Part shown: piece after piece, positions 7,287 through 16,242 of the stretch
Numbering within the stretch: position 1 is the first letter of the stretch
Layout: the number at the start of each line of letters is the position of its first letter
Assembly (NCBI RefSeq): GCF_900091575.1
Contig: NZ_FMCR01000006.1
Coordinates: 1 to 64,000, forward strand
Direction of reading: 5' to 3'
From: Micromonospora saelicesensis
Lineage (GTDB): Bacteria > Actinomycetota > Actinomycetes > Mycobacteriales > Micromonosporaceae
DNA length: 64,000 nucleotides
The notes under the pieces: model-generated
Database searches by the model: none
Told to the model about the DNA's origin: nothing
The model's input: only the letters and a program-made list of their open reading frames with translations
Made by a program: the position numbers and the translations under genes

Positions 7287-7850
7287 ATGGCAGAGCGTGC
7301 AGTCAGCGCATCGAGGGGCGTGCATTACTGTCGCCGCGTGGCTGAGTTTCGAGCGCATGTCGGAGTGCACTACGGCTTCCTCGAGATCGCCGATGATCAG
7401 TCCTGGGGTCGGACCGATTGGCCCAACGTCTTCTTCGGCAGGCGCCCGACCGGCCTCATCGCCACCTCGCCGGGCGAAGTCTTCCTCGTCACGGGTCGCC
7501 ATACCGGCACCGTGGGGTTCACGGTCAGGGTCAACGAGGGCGACCCAGGGCCTGACCTCGAGGGGTTCGAAGACGTGGTGGAGGTGCCGTTCGAGGCGTC
7601 CCGGTCGGAGTTGAGGCTCATTGAATGGGCCGGAGAAAAGTCCCACGCGCTGCCGAGACTTTCGGCCGGGCCCGGCTCGTACCGGATGCGCTACCACTGC
7701 CGGGGGATGGACGACGCCGGAAACAGCAGTTGGGACTACCGCGCGGTTGTCGACGAGTACCTGCTGCAGATCTGGCCGTCCCCCGCCACGCCGCCCGCCA
7801 CGCTCAAGGTGACCAGCCGAGAAGGGCGTCGCCGGGTCTTCGAAAGCTGA
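7287..7850 (+). CDS. Conserved-looking soluble protein, function unknown
   Basis: 187 residues, mixed alpha/beta composition, no signal peptide and no membrane segment. I do not recognise a family. Visible features are an N-terminal GVHYGFLEIADD segment, an acidic-hydrophobic middle, and a Tyr/Arg/Cys-containing stretch (YRMRYHCRGMDDAG) before a Pro-rich loop. The ATG at 7287 has GAGGAG 13 bp upstream; an alternative GTG at 7338 would give VAEFRAHVG and remove 17 residues. The gene is isolated between tRNA-Gly and a small membrane gene. Phage-defence or toxin roles are possible but unsupported. Confidence 0.6.
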   Translation: MAERAVSASRGVHYCRRVAEFRAHVGVHYGFLEIADDQSWGRTDWPNVFFGRRPTGLIATSPGEVFLVTGRHTGTVGFTVRVNEGDPGPDLEGFEDVVEVPFEASRSELRLIEWAGEKSHALPRLSAGPGSYRMRYHCRGMDDAGNSSWDYRAVVDEYLLQIWPSPATPPATLKVTSREGRRRVFES

Positions 7851-7969
7851 CTGGCGCGCCTCCCAGTCCGCTGACGCGGGCGGGCAGCCGACCAGCTGGG
7901 GCGCCAGAAGTTCGGAGTTCGCCGATACGGCTCCTGTGCAAACGCTGACGGGCGGCCGAGACTGTAGCG

Positions 7970-8362
7970 ATGTCACCCGATGGTGAGGGCGCCCCGCGCA
8001 GGCAGGTCCACACTGCCGCTCTGCTCATCGTCGCCGGCGTGCTCGTCCTCTTCGTCCCGGCGGGCGACGAGGGCAGGGTGCTCGTGCCCATCAGCGAGGG
8101 TCACGGGCTGTCCGCCGTCGACGGGATCGGCGCAGGGTTGCTGGCAGTGGGCGGCACCTGGCTGGAGGTGCTGGTGGTACGACGCCTGCCGTACCTCGCG
8201 CTCCCCCCGCGGGCCCTGTTCGCACTCGGCCTGCTGGCCGGCCTCGGCGTGGGGCTCCTGGTCGCCTCGGTGTTCGCCGGGTTCTTCTGGTGGTGGGCGG
8301 TCGGCGCCGCCACGCTCGGAACTGCCCTCCTCGTCCTCGTGCCCCTCACTGCGCGCCGTTGA
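7970..8362 (+). CDS. Small integral membrane protein, function unknown
   Basis: 130 residues with four likely membrane helices: about 16-31 (AALLIVAGVLVLFVP), 52-70, 83-101 (ALFALGLLAGLGVGLLVAS) and 105-127. Loops are short and the ends are polar, with a C-terminal TARR. No conserved family is recognised. The start ATG has no strong ribosome binding site but matches the end of the predicted polar N-terminus. It lies 119 bp after the preceding gene on the same strand and runs tail to tail with the anti-sigma gene. Confidence 0.65.
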   Translation: MSPDGEGAPRRQVHTAALLIVAGVLVLFVPAGDEGRVLVPISEGHGLSAVDGIGAGLLAVGGTWLEVLVVRRLPYLALPPRALFALGLLAGLGVGLLVASVFAGFFWWWAVGAATLGTALLVLVPLTARR

Positions 8363-8473
8363 GAGAGACGCGCCGCAGCTCGTACGGGTCACGGCGGTTC
8401 TGACACACGGCAAGGCCCAGGTGAACCGCCGGTGGCGGCACCTGGACCCACTCGGCGAGGCCGAGTCGCCGTG

Positions 8474-9304
8474 TCACTTCAGGTGGAACCGTTCGTCGAC
8501 AGCGAGAGCCGCCAACTGCGGCACGGAGAACGGCAGCTTCGTCAACGCCGGCCGGCTCTCGTCCAGCCGCACGCCCTGCGCCACGAAGACCACCACGCCG
8601 TCCGGGTGCCGGTACGCCGACCACTGGTCGAGCCGATCGTCGCTGCCCGGTCGGACCACCACGCCGACCCGCACGGCTCCGACGGTCTCGACCTGGCACT
8701 CGCCCCGCATGCCCCAGAACTTCTGGGCCAGGTCGCACGGCTCGGTCGGCAACTGGTTGCCGGCGGCGTGCACCTCGACGATCAGGCGACCGGTGCCCTT
8801 GCCCTGCGCCACGGCCACCGAGGACGAGTAACTCCACACGTCGACGCCGTCCACCTTGGCCTCGAACTGCGCCTGGTGGGTCCGCAGCGTCCGCTCCTCG
8901 GCGGACCGGCCCGACGGGTCCTCCGGAGTGGTGTAGCCGGACGGTACGACCGAGATAGCCTCGGTGAGCAGGTGAGCGCCCTGCTCGTACCTGGACCCGG
9001 CCCGCGCGGTCCGGTCCTCCTGCGGTTGCCCGTCCGGCCCGGTCGGCCAGGGCTCCTTGGTGTCCGGAGAAGCCAGTGGCCCCTGGCCCGCCGGTTGGTA
9101 GACGTGGCCGTCCGGGGTGGCGACCGCCGCGAAGCCGGTGACCGCCAGCACGACAGCCGCCGATCCGAGGGACGCCCACAGCGCGCGTCGACGGAAGTGC
9201 GTCCGCCGTGCCGCGTGGAGCGCGGCTGTCGTACTCAATGGTGGTGGTGGGGTTGTCCCCGCCATCTCGCTGCGCAGCCCCTCGCGCAACTGCTGCTCGT
9301 TCAT
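8474..9304 (-). CDS. Membrane-anchored anti-sigma factor-like protein
   Basis: 276 residues with a cytosolic N-terminus (1-40), one membrane helix (about 41-62, LWASLGSAAVVLAVTGFAAV) and a large exported C-terminal region of about 210 residues containing Cys in CDLAQKFWGMRGEC. Its ATG overlaps the stop of the sigma gene (ATGA at 9301-9304), so the two are translationally coupled. Short cytosolic domain, single helix and coupling to an ECF sigma gene are the standard layout of an anti-sigma factor that holds its sigma at the membrane until an outside signal. No ZAS zinc motif is seen. The role is inferred from context. Confidence 0.7.
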   Translation of the reverse strand: MNEQQLREGLRSEMAGTTPPPPLSTTAALHAARRTHFRRRALWASLGSAAVVLAVTGFAAVATPDGHVYQPAGQGPLASPDTKEPWPTGPDGQPQEDRTARAGSRYEQGAHLLTEAISVVPSGYTTPEDPSGRSAEERTLRTHQAQFEAKVDGVDVWSYSSSVAVAQGKGTGRLIVEVHAAGNQLPTEPCDLAQKFWGMRGECQVETVGAVRVGVVVRPGSDDRLDQWSAYRHPDGVVVFVAQGVRLDESRPALTKLPFSVPQLAALAVDERFHLK

Positions 9305-9810
9305 CGCTCCCCCATCTCGATCCCGCTGTAGGTGGGTGTCAGGAGGCCGCGCAAGGTGTCGAGCCCGCGTGCCGCCTGGCTCTTCACCGTCCCTGGAGAA
9401 CACTCCAGCAGCGCCGCGACGTCCTCGATCGACAGGTCCTCCCAGTACCGCAGAACCAGCACGGCCCGCTGACGCGGTGCCACCCGGGCCAGCGCCTGGA
9501 GCAGCACCAGTCGGCTCTCCGGCGAGTCGGGCGGGGCCACCTGCTCGGCGTCCTCGCCACCCACCCGTTCACGCCGCCACCAGCCGCGGCGGCGCTCGTC
9601 GAGGAAGGTCCGGATCAGGATCTGGCGCACGTAGCTGTCGAGCACCTCGTGCCGGGAGATCCGGTTCCAGACCCGGTAGAGCTTGACGAACGTGGTCTGG
9701 ACCAGGTCCTCGGCACGGTGCCAGTCGCCGCACAGCAGGTACGCGGTGCCGCGCATGGCACCGGACCGTGCCGCGAAGTACTCGGCGAACGCCTCGTCGC
9801 GATCGCTCAT
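9301..9810 (-). CDS. ECF RNA polymerase sigma factor (SigE family of actinomycetes)
   Basis: 169 residues. Region 2 covers about residues 10-75, with the DNA-melting and core-binding segment GDWHRAEDLVQTTFVKLY. Region 4 covers about 105-160 with LPRQRAV-type sequence (APRQRAVLVLRYWEDLS) and the helix-turn-helix IEDVAALLECSPGTVKSQ. This is the compact actinobacterial SigE-like group. The downstream overlapping gene encodes its probable membrane anti-sigma. The target regulon is not visible; no matching -35/-10 pair was identified nearby. Confidence 0.88.
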   Translation of the reverse strand: MSDRDEAFAEYFAARSGAMRGTAYLLCGDWHRAEDLVQTTFVKLYRVWNRISRHEVLDSYVRQILIRTFLDERRRGWWRRERVGGEDAEQVAPPDSPESRLVLLQALARVAPRQRAVLVLRYWEDLSIEDVAALLECSPGTVKSQAARGLDTLRGLLTPTYSGIEMGER

Positions 9811-9989
9811 TCAGGCCTCCGATCCCTGTTTCGAGTTAGTCACGCGGGGTCTGGCCCAGGGGGTTGCTCCGAATCTCGCGGACATGTCACGGGATCAACG
9901 CCGGGAAGGCGCGGAGGACGCCTTGACAGGTGTCGATCTGTGCACTGGTGTAAGGACCAAGCACATCGACGTCCGTCACAGGAGGGCAC

Positions 9990-12137
9990 ATGATCGTCCG
10001 ACGACGGTGGACAGCTGCCGCCACCACAGTGATCCTGTTCAGCGCAGTGTTGTCCCATCCGGCTTCCGGAGCGGCCGCACCCGCCGACCCGGCCGCCCCG
10101 ATCGCTCTGAGCGCCACCGAAACCGCAGTGGTCCGAGTCCAGCTCCGCGATCAGGCCCAACTGGACCGGCTCGTCGCCACCGGTGCGGACCTGGCCAACC
10201 GGCCCCGGGCGCGGGACGGCCGGATCATCGCCGACCTGGTGCTCAGCGGCGCGCAACTCGACGAACTGACCGCGCAGGGCGCGACGGCCGTGCAGGTCGT
10301 GCAGCGCGCCGGGGACGGCAACCGGCACTACGCCGACAGCGTCCGCGCGGCTCAGGCCCGCACCGCAGCCGGGCTGCGCGCGCCGGCCGCCGGCCAGCGG
10401 TCCACCGCCGCCGCCACTGCCGTGGACACCCTCCAGGTGCAGCAGGCGTACTGGTGGACCACGACCGGACAGACCTTCCTGCAGGCCCAGGTGGCCACCA
10501 CCGCCACCGACGACCCGGACGTGGAGATCACCGTCAGTTGGCGCACGGCGGACGGCGCCACCGGCTCGTTCCCGCTGTACCGGTTCGAGGACTCCGGCGA
10601 GTACCAGTACCACTACGCGCTCCCCCAGCCGGTGCCGAGCCGACCGGTTCAGCTGAGCGCCACCTCAAGCCTCGGCGGGGTCAGCCGGGCGGTCACCCCG
10701 ACGCCCTGGCCGAACGCCTCCCCGCCGCCGCTGCCGGCCGGCTACCAGAAGGACTTCATCGACGCGTACCTGACGCCGGTGGACATCCAGGCGCGGATCA
10801 AGCGGCTGGCCCGCCAGTACCGGGACCTGGTGGACGTGATCGACCTGCCGAACAAGACCCAGGGATACCGACGCAACGCCGTCGGCTACCTGGGCGACCC
10901 GGCGGTGGCCGCCCTGGTGGTCGAGTCGGTCCGCTTCGGCGACCAGAACATGAACGGTGTCCAGGTGCGGACCGTCGACCCGGGCCGGGCGAACCGGCCA
11001 CTGACCGTCGGCTACCGCGACCGCGTCCTCACCGTGTCACTGGCCACCGACACCGCAGGCAAGACGGTGAGCACCACCGACGAGGTCGCGGCGGCGATCA
11101 ACGCCCGTCAGCCGGACCGGTTCCGGGCCATCGTCGAGGACGGCTCGGCCGGGCTGCCGATGCCCGTCGCCGGCCCCACCCGACTCGACGACGGCCTCCA
11201 GGGCACCGAGGTGCCGGCGCGGCCGTGGACGGTGCAGGCGCTGCGCCTCGGCGTACACCGGGACGGTTCCCGGGTCGGGGTGCTCGCCTACTCCCAGGAA
11301 CACGCCCGGGAGTGGGCCACCCCGCTGGTGACGCTGGAGTTCGCCGAGCGGATGCTGGCCAACGCCCGGACCGACCCGGCCACCCGTGAGCTGCTGGAGC
11401 AGGTCGACATCTTCGTCATCCCGATGGTCAACCCGGACGGCGCGAACTACTCGTTCAACGACTTCAACTTCCAGCGCAAGAACCTCGTCAACCACTGCAC
11501 CGGTGCGGCCCGCGACCCGAAGAACCGCACCTCGTGGGGCGTCGACATCAACCGCAACTACACAGTCGGTTCGTACTTCGACGGCTATGTGGGCGCCAGC
11601 GCCAACTGCCTGTCCGGCACCTACGCGGGCACCGCCGAGCTGTCCGAGGCGGAGAGCGGCAACGTGATCGCGCTCGCTCAGGACCACCCGAACATCAAGT
11701 TCGCGATGAACGTGCACTCCTACGGCGGGTACTTCATGTGGCCGCCGGGGGCGTACCGGGCCGACGGCAGGGTCACCCTGCCGCGACCGTCGATCGACGA
11801 GTCGACGCTGTTCCTCAACAGCGCCCGGCGGATCGTCGGCGCCATCGCCCAGGAGCGCGGCACCGTCACCTGGCCGTCGCAGACCGGACCGGTCGCCGAC
11901 GTGCTGTACTCCGCCGCCGGCAACTCGGCCGACCAGCTCTACTACGAGCTGGGCATCTTCGCCTGGGACTTCGAGGTCGGCAACGACCGGTGGAACCCGG
12001 CGACCAACCAGTGGGAGGGCGTCGGCTTCCAGCCGCCGTTCGACGAGGCGCACGGCGAATCCCAGGAGTACGCCGGCGGGCTGGTGGAGATGGTCCGGGT
12101 GGCCCGCGACTACGCCGCCGCCGAATCCGCCGGCTGA
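9990..12137 (+). CDS. Secreted zinc carboxypeptidase, M14 family
   Basis: 715 residues. An N-terminal signal peptide (RRR followed by a hydrophobic core and an Ala-rich cleavage region near residue 30) predicts export. After a large N-terminal region (30-400) of uncertain fold comes the M14 domain. The zinc ligands are H438 and E441 (QEHAREW) and H576 (NVHSYGG); the catalytic Glu is E662 (AWDFEVGN). The substrate-binding DINRNY motif is present. Members remove C-terminal residues from peptides; the extended N-terminal region is common in actinomycete homologues. The start ATG follows AGGAGGG by 6 bp, an excellent ribosome binding site. Confidence 0.92.
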   Translation: MIVRRRWTAAATTVILFSAVLSHPASGAAAPADPAAPIALSATETAVVRVQLRDQAQLDRLVATGADLANRPRARDGRIIADLVLSGAQLDELTAQGATAVQVVQRAGDGNRHYADSVRAAQARTAAGLRAPAAGQRSTAAATAVDTLQVQQAYWWTTTGQTFLQAQVATTATDDPDVEITVSWRTADGATGSFPLYRFEDSGEYQYHYALPQPVPSRPVQLSATSSLGGVSRAVTPTPWPNASPPPLPAGYQKDFIDAYLTPVDIQARIKRLARQYRDLVDVIDLPNKTQGYRRNAVGYLGDPAVAALVVESVRFGDQNMNGVQVRTVDPGRANRPLTVGYRDRVLTVSLATDTAGKTVSTTDEVAAAINARQPDRFRAIVEDGSAGLPMPVAGPTRLDDGLQGTEVPARPWTVQALRLGVHRDGSRVGVLAYSQEHAREWATPLVTLEFAERMLANARTDPATRELLEQVDIFVIPMVNPDGANYSFNDFNFQRKNLVNHCTGAARDPKNRTSWGVDINRNYTVGSYFDGYVGASANCLSGTYAGTAELSEAESGNVIALAQDHPNIKFAMNVHSYGGYFMWPPGAYRADGRVTLPRPSIDESTLFLNSARRIVGAIAQERGTVTWPSQTGPVADVLYSAAGNSADQLYYELGIFAWDFEVGNDRWNPATNQWEGVGFQPPFDEAHGESQEYAGGLVEMVRVARDYAAAESAG

Positions 12138-12142
12138 TCCCT

Positions 12143-12182
12143 CAGCGGTGCCGCGTCCACTCGTCGGGGCGCGGCATCGCTG
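12143..12182 (+). terminator. Hairpin terminator after the M14 carboxypeptidase
   Basis: 13-bp stem with one wobble pair (12143-12155 CAGCGGTGCCGCG with 12170-12182) and 14-nt loop, starting 6 bp after the stop codon. Confidence 0.6.
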
Positions 12183-12231
12183 GCCGGATTTCACCCGTTT
12201 CCCCCGGGTGCCCGGCGGGTAGGGCCCGTTC

Positions 12232-12498
12232 ATGGACACGAACACCACGGCCCACCTGGTGGGCGGCCCCCGAGACGGCAGCACCCACGAGACCGGCAAC
12301 GAGGCACTCGTCGAGGTGGAGATCGACGGCCTGATGCATCGCTACATCAAGACCACCAAGCAGCACGACGATGGTCGACCGCTCTACAACTACGACGGGG
12401 CGGTCGCCCCGGACGGCGGCGAGCCCGGCGTCGAGGATCCGGCCGCCCGGGTCGCGTCGCCCCGAGCCGACGCCGAGGGGCACGGCGGCACCCACTGA
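12232..12498 (+). CDS. Small acidic hypothetical protein
   Basis: 88 residues. The N-terminal segment HLVGGPRDG followed by a Tyr-containing beta-rich region (HRYIKTT, LYNYDG) resembles a short module seen in phage and actinomycete hypothetical proteins; its function is unknown to me. The C-terminal third is low-complexity and His/Gly/Asp rich. GGGTAGGG lies 8 bp before the ATG as a plausible ribosome binding site. It stands alone between a terminator and a convergent membrane protein gene. Confidence 0.6.
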   Translation: MDTNTTAHLVGGPRDGSTHETGNEALVEVEIDGLMHRYIKTTKQHDDGRPLYNYDGAVAPDGGEPGVEDPAARVASPRADAEGHGGTH

Positions 12499-12614
12499 CC
12501 GCCGCACCATCGGGCACACGCAGGCCCACGAAGGAGGTACCGGTCGGAGCGGCCGGCCACGGATGAACCGCGGCCGGCCGGGTAAGCAGCGACCTTGCCT
12601 GGTGGGGAGACGAC

Positions 12615-12664
12615 CGGGTGCACGGGTGGGCGGTCTCGGACCGGCCCGCCCGTGCACGCCCGGT
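12615..12664 (-). terminator. Hairpin terminator after the 12664-13209 gene
   Basis: A long stem (about 15 bp, GTGCACGGGTGGGC with GCCCGCCCGTGCAC, one wobble) around a 12-nt loop abuts the stop codon of the leftward membrane protein gene. Confidence 0.6.
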
Positions 12665-13209
12665 CAGTTCGAGGAGATCCAGTTCCAGGCCGAGACGACC
12701 CACTCGGTCTGCTGGAGCCACGCCACGCCGAGGCCGACGAGGAACACCGCCGTCGCCAGGTGGGCACCTCGGGCGCTACGCCGGACCCGGCCCAGCTGCC
12801 GCTCCAGCACCACCCGGCCGACCAGCCGGAACAGGGCGAACAGGCCGACCGCCACCAGCAGGCTGAGCACCAGCACCAGCAGCGGGCCGCTCAGGTCACC
12901 CTGACCGGACAGCGCCCAGATCCCCCAACACACGAACGCGAAGAGGCCTGCCGCCGCGCTCCACTCACCGCCGCGCCGCAACTGCGCCATCCGGGAGCTG
13001 AGCGAGCGACGGGGCACCGCTTCGCCGGGCCAACCCGTGCCGGTCGGCTCCTGCTCGACCACCGGGAACGGCTCCGTCCGCGGGGTGCGCGGCTCACCGA
13101 CCGGAGCGACCCCCCGGCGGAACCCGTCACGCTGCGGCGGCACCCCGACGCCGGCCTGCGGTGGCACCTCCACGGTCCGCTCCGCCCACGGCTGCGTCTG
13201 GTCTGCCAT
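12664..13209 (-). CDS. Membrane protein with disordered N-terminus, function unknown
   Basis: 181 residues. The first 75 are Pro/Gly/charged and probably disordered. Three hydrophobic segments follow, near 84-101, 107-127 and 149-165, with a basic loop between the second and third. The C-terminus is Trp-rich (WLQQTEWVVSAWNWISSN). The ATG at 13209 is preceded by GGGGGAGGACGAG, a clear ribosome binding site, and begins MADQTQPW. No family recognised. It is divergent from the small gene at 13349. Confidence 0.7.
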   Translation of the reverse strand: MADQTQPWAERTVEVPPQAGVGVPPQRDGFRRGVAPVGEPRTPRTEPFPVVEQEPTGTGWPGEAVPRRSLSSRMAQLRRGGEWSAAAGLFAFVCWGIWALSGQGDLSGPLLVLVLSLLVAVGLFALFRLVGRVVLERQLGRVRRSARGAHLATAVFLVGLGVAWLQQTEWVVSAWNWISSN

Positions 13210-13348
13210 CTCGTCCTCCCCCTGACCGACGGCAACAGCACCGCCTTGATTCGAGGGTAGCCAGCCGGCAAATCGGTCGCCGACCCCGGCCGGGACGCGC
13301 GGCCCCGCGACGGTGCCGGATCGAACCCGGCCAGGGTACGGTCGGCTG

Positions 13349-13690
13349 ATGGGTGACCCCGACCGACGACGGCGACGGCTGCGCCACCACGCCGACACCG
13401 AGACGGCCAGACCGGGTGCGGACGGCCCGACGGTCAGCACGCCGGGCGTGCACGACGGTGACGAGCCGCCGCCGCGACGCAGAAGCACGGGCGGCGACGA
13501 GCGCGACGGCGAGCGGGGGCTGCGCGGGTTGGTCGGTTCCGGCTCGTCCCAGGTGGGGCTGAGCGCCGCGCTACGGGCCCGGGACGCGGCCCGCCCCACC
13601 GACGACGACCTGGCCGAGGCGGAAGCCCGGGTGGTGGTCGTGCGGCGAAACTGGGTGCCTCGCGAGGAGTTGCCCCGCTCGCCGCGCTGA
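13349..13690 (+). CDS. Small charged hypothetical protein
   Basis: 113 residues from MGDPDRRRRRLRHHADTE. It is highly charged, with a disordered Arg/Asp/Pro N-terminal half and a more ordered C-terminal part ending in VVVVRRNWVPREELPRSPR. The ATG at 13349 is preferred because the upstream codons read low-complexity DNA; an in-frame ATG at 13313 is the alternative. No membrane helix, no known domain. The codon usage has the strong GC third-position bias of real genes. It ends 11 bp before the convergent rpiB gene. Confidence 0.55.
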   Translation: MGDPDRRRRRLRHHADTETARPGADGPTVSTPGVHDGDEPPPRRRSTGGDERDGERGLRGLVGSGSSQVGLSAALRARDAARPTDDDLAEAEARVVVVRRNWVPREELPRSPR

Positions 13691-13701
13691 GCGCCGCACG
13701 G

Positions 13702-14169
13702 TCAGGGCAGGTCGGGCAGCTTCCGGGTCCGCTCGTACTCGGCCACCTGGGCGATCCGACGAGCGTGCCGCTCGTTGCCGGAGAACGGCGTGTTCAGGAA
13801 CGCCTCGACGATGGCGGTCGCCTCGTCCAGCGTGTGCTGGCGGGCACCGATGGCGACGACGTTCGCGTCGTTGTGCTGGCGGGCCAGTTGAGCGGTCTCG
13901 ACGCTCCAGGCCAGCGCGGCGCGGACGCCGGCGACCTTGTTCGCGGCGATCTGCTCACCGTTGCCGGAGCCACCGATGACCACTGCGAGGCCCGTCTCGT
14001 CGGCCACCACCTGGTCGCCTGTGTGCAGGCAGAACGTGGGGTAGTCGTCGTCCGGGTCGTAGCTGTGCGGGCCGACGTCGACCACGTCGTAGCCCTGCAT
14101 GGCCAGGTGGTTGGCCAGGTGCACCTTCAACTCGAAACCGGCGTGATCGGATCCCAGGTAGACGCGCAT
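13702..14169 (-). CDS. rpiB: Ribose-5-phosphate isomerase B
   Basis: 155 residues of the RpiB/LacAB family. It opens with MRVYLGSDHAGFELK, and the active-site loop GGSGNGEQ carries E72, the catalytic base used by mycobacterial-type RpiB in place of the Cys of E. coli RpiB. H9 and the HNDANV motif for sugar phosphate binding are present. It interconverts ribose-5-phosphate and ribulose-5-phosphate in the pentose phosphate pathway. Actinobacteria often rely on RpiB alone. No operon partner. Confidence 0.94.
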   Translation of the reverse strand: MRVYLGSDHAGFELKVHLANHLAMQGYDVVDVGPHSYDPDDDYPTFCLHTGDQVVADETGLAVVIGGSGNGEQIAANKVAGVRAALAWSVETAQLARQHNDANVVAIGARQHTLDEATAIVEAFLNTPFSGNERHARRIAQVAEYERTRKLPDLP

Positions 14170-14191
14170 ACCGGGCAGTCTGTCAGGCCGT

Positions 14192-14225
14192 GCTCGGGGA
14201 CGTCACAGGGGCGGCGTCCCCGAGC
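14192..14225 (-). terminator. Hairpin terminator after the DUF1015 gene
   Basis: 11-bp perfect stem GCTCGGGGACG / CGTCCCCGAGC (14192-14202 with 14215-14225), 12-nt loop, 31 bp past the stop codon of the leftward gene. Confidence 0.55.
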
Positions 14226-14256
14226 CGGGTTCGTCACACGGTCGTGAGGATGGCAC

Positions 14257-15462
14257 TCAACGCGGCAGCTCGGCGACGACCAGACCGCCGCGCGCCTTCG
14301 GGGTGAACCAGGTGCTCTTGCGGGGCATCTTCTCCCTGGCCAGGTTGACCGCGACGAAATCCGCCACGGTCACCGGCGCGATCAGGATGGCCAACTCGGC
14401 CCGGCCGGCGTCGACCTCACCGGTGAGCCAGCTCGCCGGGTAGTCACCGCCGACGTAGGTGATCCGCTTGTCACCCGGGTCCAGACCGAGCGCGTCGCGC
14501 AGCACCAGCCGCTCGACCAGGGCGTGGTCCAGGTTTTCCAGGCGAGCGGAGGCGGTGGCGGGCAGGCGCACCGCGTACCCCTGGCCGTCGAGGCGGAGGT
14601 GCACGGTGCCGCCGGCCGCCGGGACCTCGACCGGGCCGTCGATCGGCTCGACCTCGGCGCCCGCGGCCCGCAGCCGGTCGAGCAGCTCGGCCGGGGTGGT
14701 GGTCAGCTCGCTGACCAGCCGGTTGTACGGCTGGATGGCCACCGACGCGGGAGTGGTGACCACGGCCAGGAAGCGCGGCAGCCCTCCGGTCTGGGCGGCC
14801 AGGCTGCGGTGGTTGCCGTCCGCGACGACCAGGTCCCCACCACCGGCGAGAGCGGTCAGTGTGGCCTGCTCCGGGCCGGGGCCGAGTAGCCAGATGGCGT
14901 GCGTGCGCCCCGCCTGGTCGGTGTCCGTCGCGGCGGGCGCGCCGGCCGTGTCCGTCGCCGCCGCGAGCGCGGCGTGCAGCTCGTCGCCACGCCCGGTCTG
15001 AAGCAGGAGTACGGGTGAGAGCAGATGACCCAGCGCGTCGGCCAGCGCCACCCGCTCGCGCACCTTGGCGATGAAGACGTCCTCGTTGCGGATGACCAGG
15101 CCCGGCTCGTCTGCCCGGGTGGAGATCTGGTCGGTGTCCACCATCGCGAACAGCCCGTACGCCGGCTCCTCACCGGGCGCGCTGATCCGGTAGAGCACCA
15201 CCACCTGCTCGGCGGGGGTGTAACTGCCGTCGGCCTTGGCCTCGGCGAGGCGGGCCACCGCGTCCGGCAGCGCGTCGAGGAACGACTTGCCCAGGCTCTG
15301 CGGGGCGCGGTGCGGCATCTCGATGCCGAGAGCGCTGTGCGGGTTCGACTCGATGATCGCGGTGATCTCCGCGTCGTCGGCGAACTCGTCGTAGTTTTGC
15401 GCGCCGGTGCCGCCAGTGGTGACCCAGGCCCGGGTGATCGGATGCACGACCGTCATGTCCAC
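14257..15462 (-). CDS. DUF1015 family protein
   Basis: About 401 residues. DUF1015 hallmarks are the central ADGNHRSLAA (the family's D-G-x-H-R motif) and the C-terminal MPRKSTWFTPKARGGLV, matching the family's KSTxFxPK signature. Cytosolic, biochemical role not established; in some organisms it lies beside serine biosynthesis genes, but not here. Two in-frame starts exist, ATG at 15462 (MDMTVVHP) and ATG at 15456 (MTVVHP); neither has a clear ribosome binding site. Confidence 0.88.
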   Translation of the reverse strand: MDMTVVHPITRAWVTTGGTGAQNYDEFADDAEITAIIESNPHSALGIEMPHRAPQSLGKSFLDALPDAVARLAEAKADGSYTPAEQVVVLYRISAPGEEPAYGLFAMVDTDQISTRADEPGLVIRNEDVFIAKVRERVALADALGHLLSPVLLLQTGRGDELHAALAAATDTAGAPAATDTDQAGRTHAIWLLGPGPEQATLTALAGGGDLVVADGNHRSLAAQTGGLPRFLAVVTTPASVAIQPYNRLVSELTTTPAELLDRLRAAGAEVEPIDGPVEVPAAGGTVHLRLDGQGYAVRLPATASARLENLDHALVERLVLRDALGLDPGDKRITYVGGDYPASWLTGEVDAGRAELAILIAPVTVADFVAVNLAREKMPRKSTWFTPKARGGLVVAELPR

Positions 15463-15545
15463 TGACGCTACCGGCGACGGTGTCGCCGCCGACGGGGACC
15501 CGCGGGGCGTCCACCAGATGAAAGCGCCCGGTGGGGCCCGGGTGG

Positions 15546-16061
15546 TCAGCTGGCGCGGTCGGAGGTGCCCCGGCGGTGCTTACCCGCGCTCACCGGCCCA
15601 CCGTTGCCACGCCGACCGGTCCCGATGGGCCCGGTGTTCAGGGCGCGGCGGGGCGACGCGGGCGGTCCCGGCACGGGACGGTCGGGAGGAGGCGTGGGAA
15701 CGGGCCGTGGGCTCAGCGGCGGCGTCGGCACCGGGCGCGGAGGAGCCGGCGCCGGCGGCGGAGGTGCCGGTTCGGCCGGTGCGGCCCCCGACGGCACCAG
15801 CGCCGGCGCGTCGGTCGGCACCGCGTCGACGGACGACGGCAGTGGGTCGACCGCCATGGGCGGGGTGAGCCGGGAGGTCACCGGGACCCGGGCCACGCCC
15901 ACCACGATGGGCGGCGCGAGTAGATCCACCAGATGGGCGGGCAGGTCCGGGCGGACCGTCGGCCAGCGGGAGTCGTCAACGGACCAGTAGTCCCTGCCGG
16001 GAGTCTCGATCACCCCCTGCCGGGTCAACTGATCGTCACCGGACGCACGGTGCTTGGCCAT
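15546..16061 (-). CDS. Proline-rich hypothetical protein
   Basis: 171 residues. Residues 1-60 look ordered (MAKHRASGDDQLTRQG, then a DYWSVDDSRWPTVRPDLPAH segment), while 80-150 are a Pro/Ala/Arg-rich disordered tail with PVPTPP-like repeats. No signal peptide or helix. The ATG at 16061 is chosen because it begins the ordered part; the upstream extension is Arg/Ala low complexity. The ordered N-terminus hints at a conserved actinomycete protein that I cannot name. Confidence 0.55.
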   Translation of the reverse strand: MAKHRASGDDQLTRQGVIETPGRDYWSVDDSRWPTVRPDLPAHLVDLLAPPIVVGVARVPVTSRLTPPMAVDPLPSSVDAVPTDAPALVPSGAAPAEPAPPPPAPAPPRPVPTPPLSPRPVPTPPPDRPVPGPPASPRRALNTGPIGTGRRGNGGPVSAGKHRRGTSDRAS

Positions 16062-16189
16062 CGGGATTTGCCTCCACGAACTGCGGCGTGCGGCCCTACG
16101 GGTCGCTGCGGCGGACACCGAGGGAAACGACGCCGCCCGCCTCCCGGTGACGCCACGACCCTCCGCCGACCTCGGCACCCGACGAGAAA

Positions 16190-16229
16190 CGCCCCCGTCC
16201 GCGCGACTGACGAAGCACGGACGGGGGCG
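16190..16229 (-). terminator. Hairpin terminator after the DsbA-like gene
   Basis: 12-bp perfect stem CGCCCCCGTCCG / CGGACGGGGGCG (16190-16201 with 16218-16229) with 16-nt loop, 13 bp beyond the stop codon. Confidence 0.65.
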
Positions 16230-16242
16230 CGGTGGTCGTCGC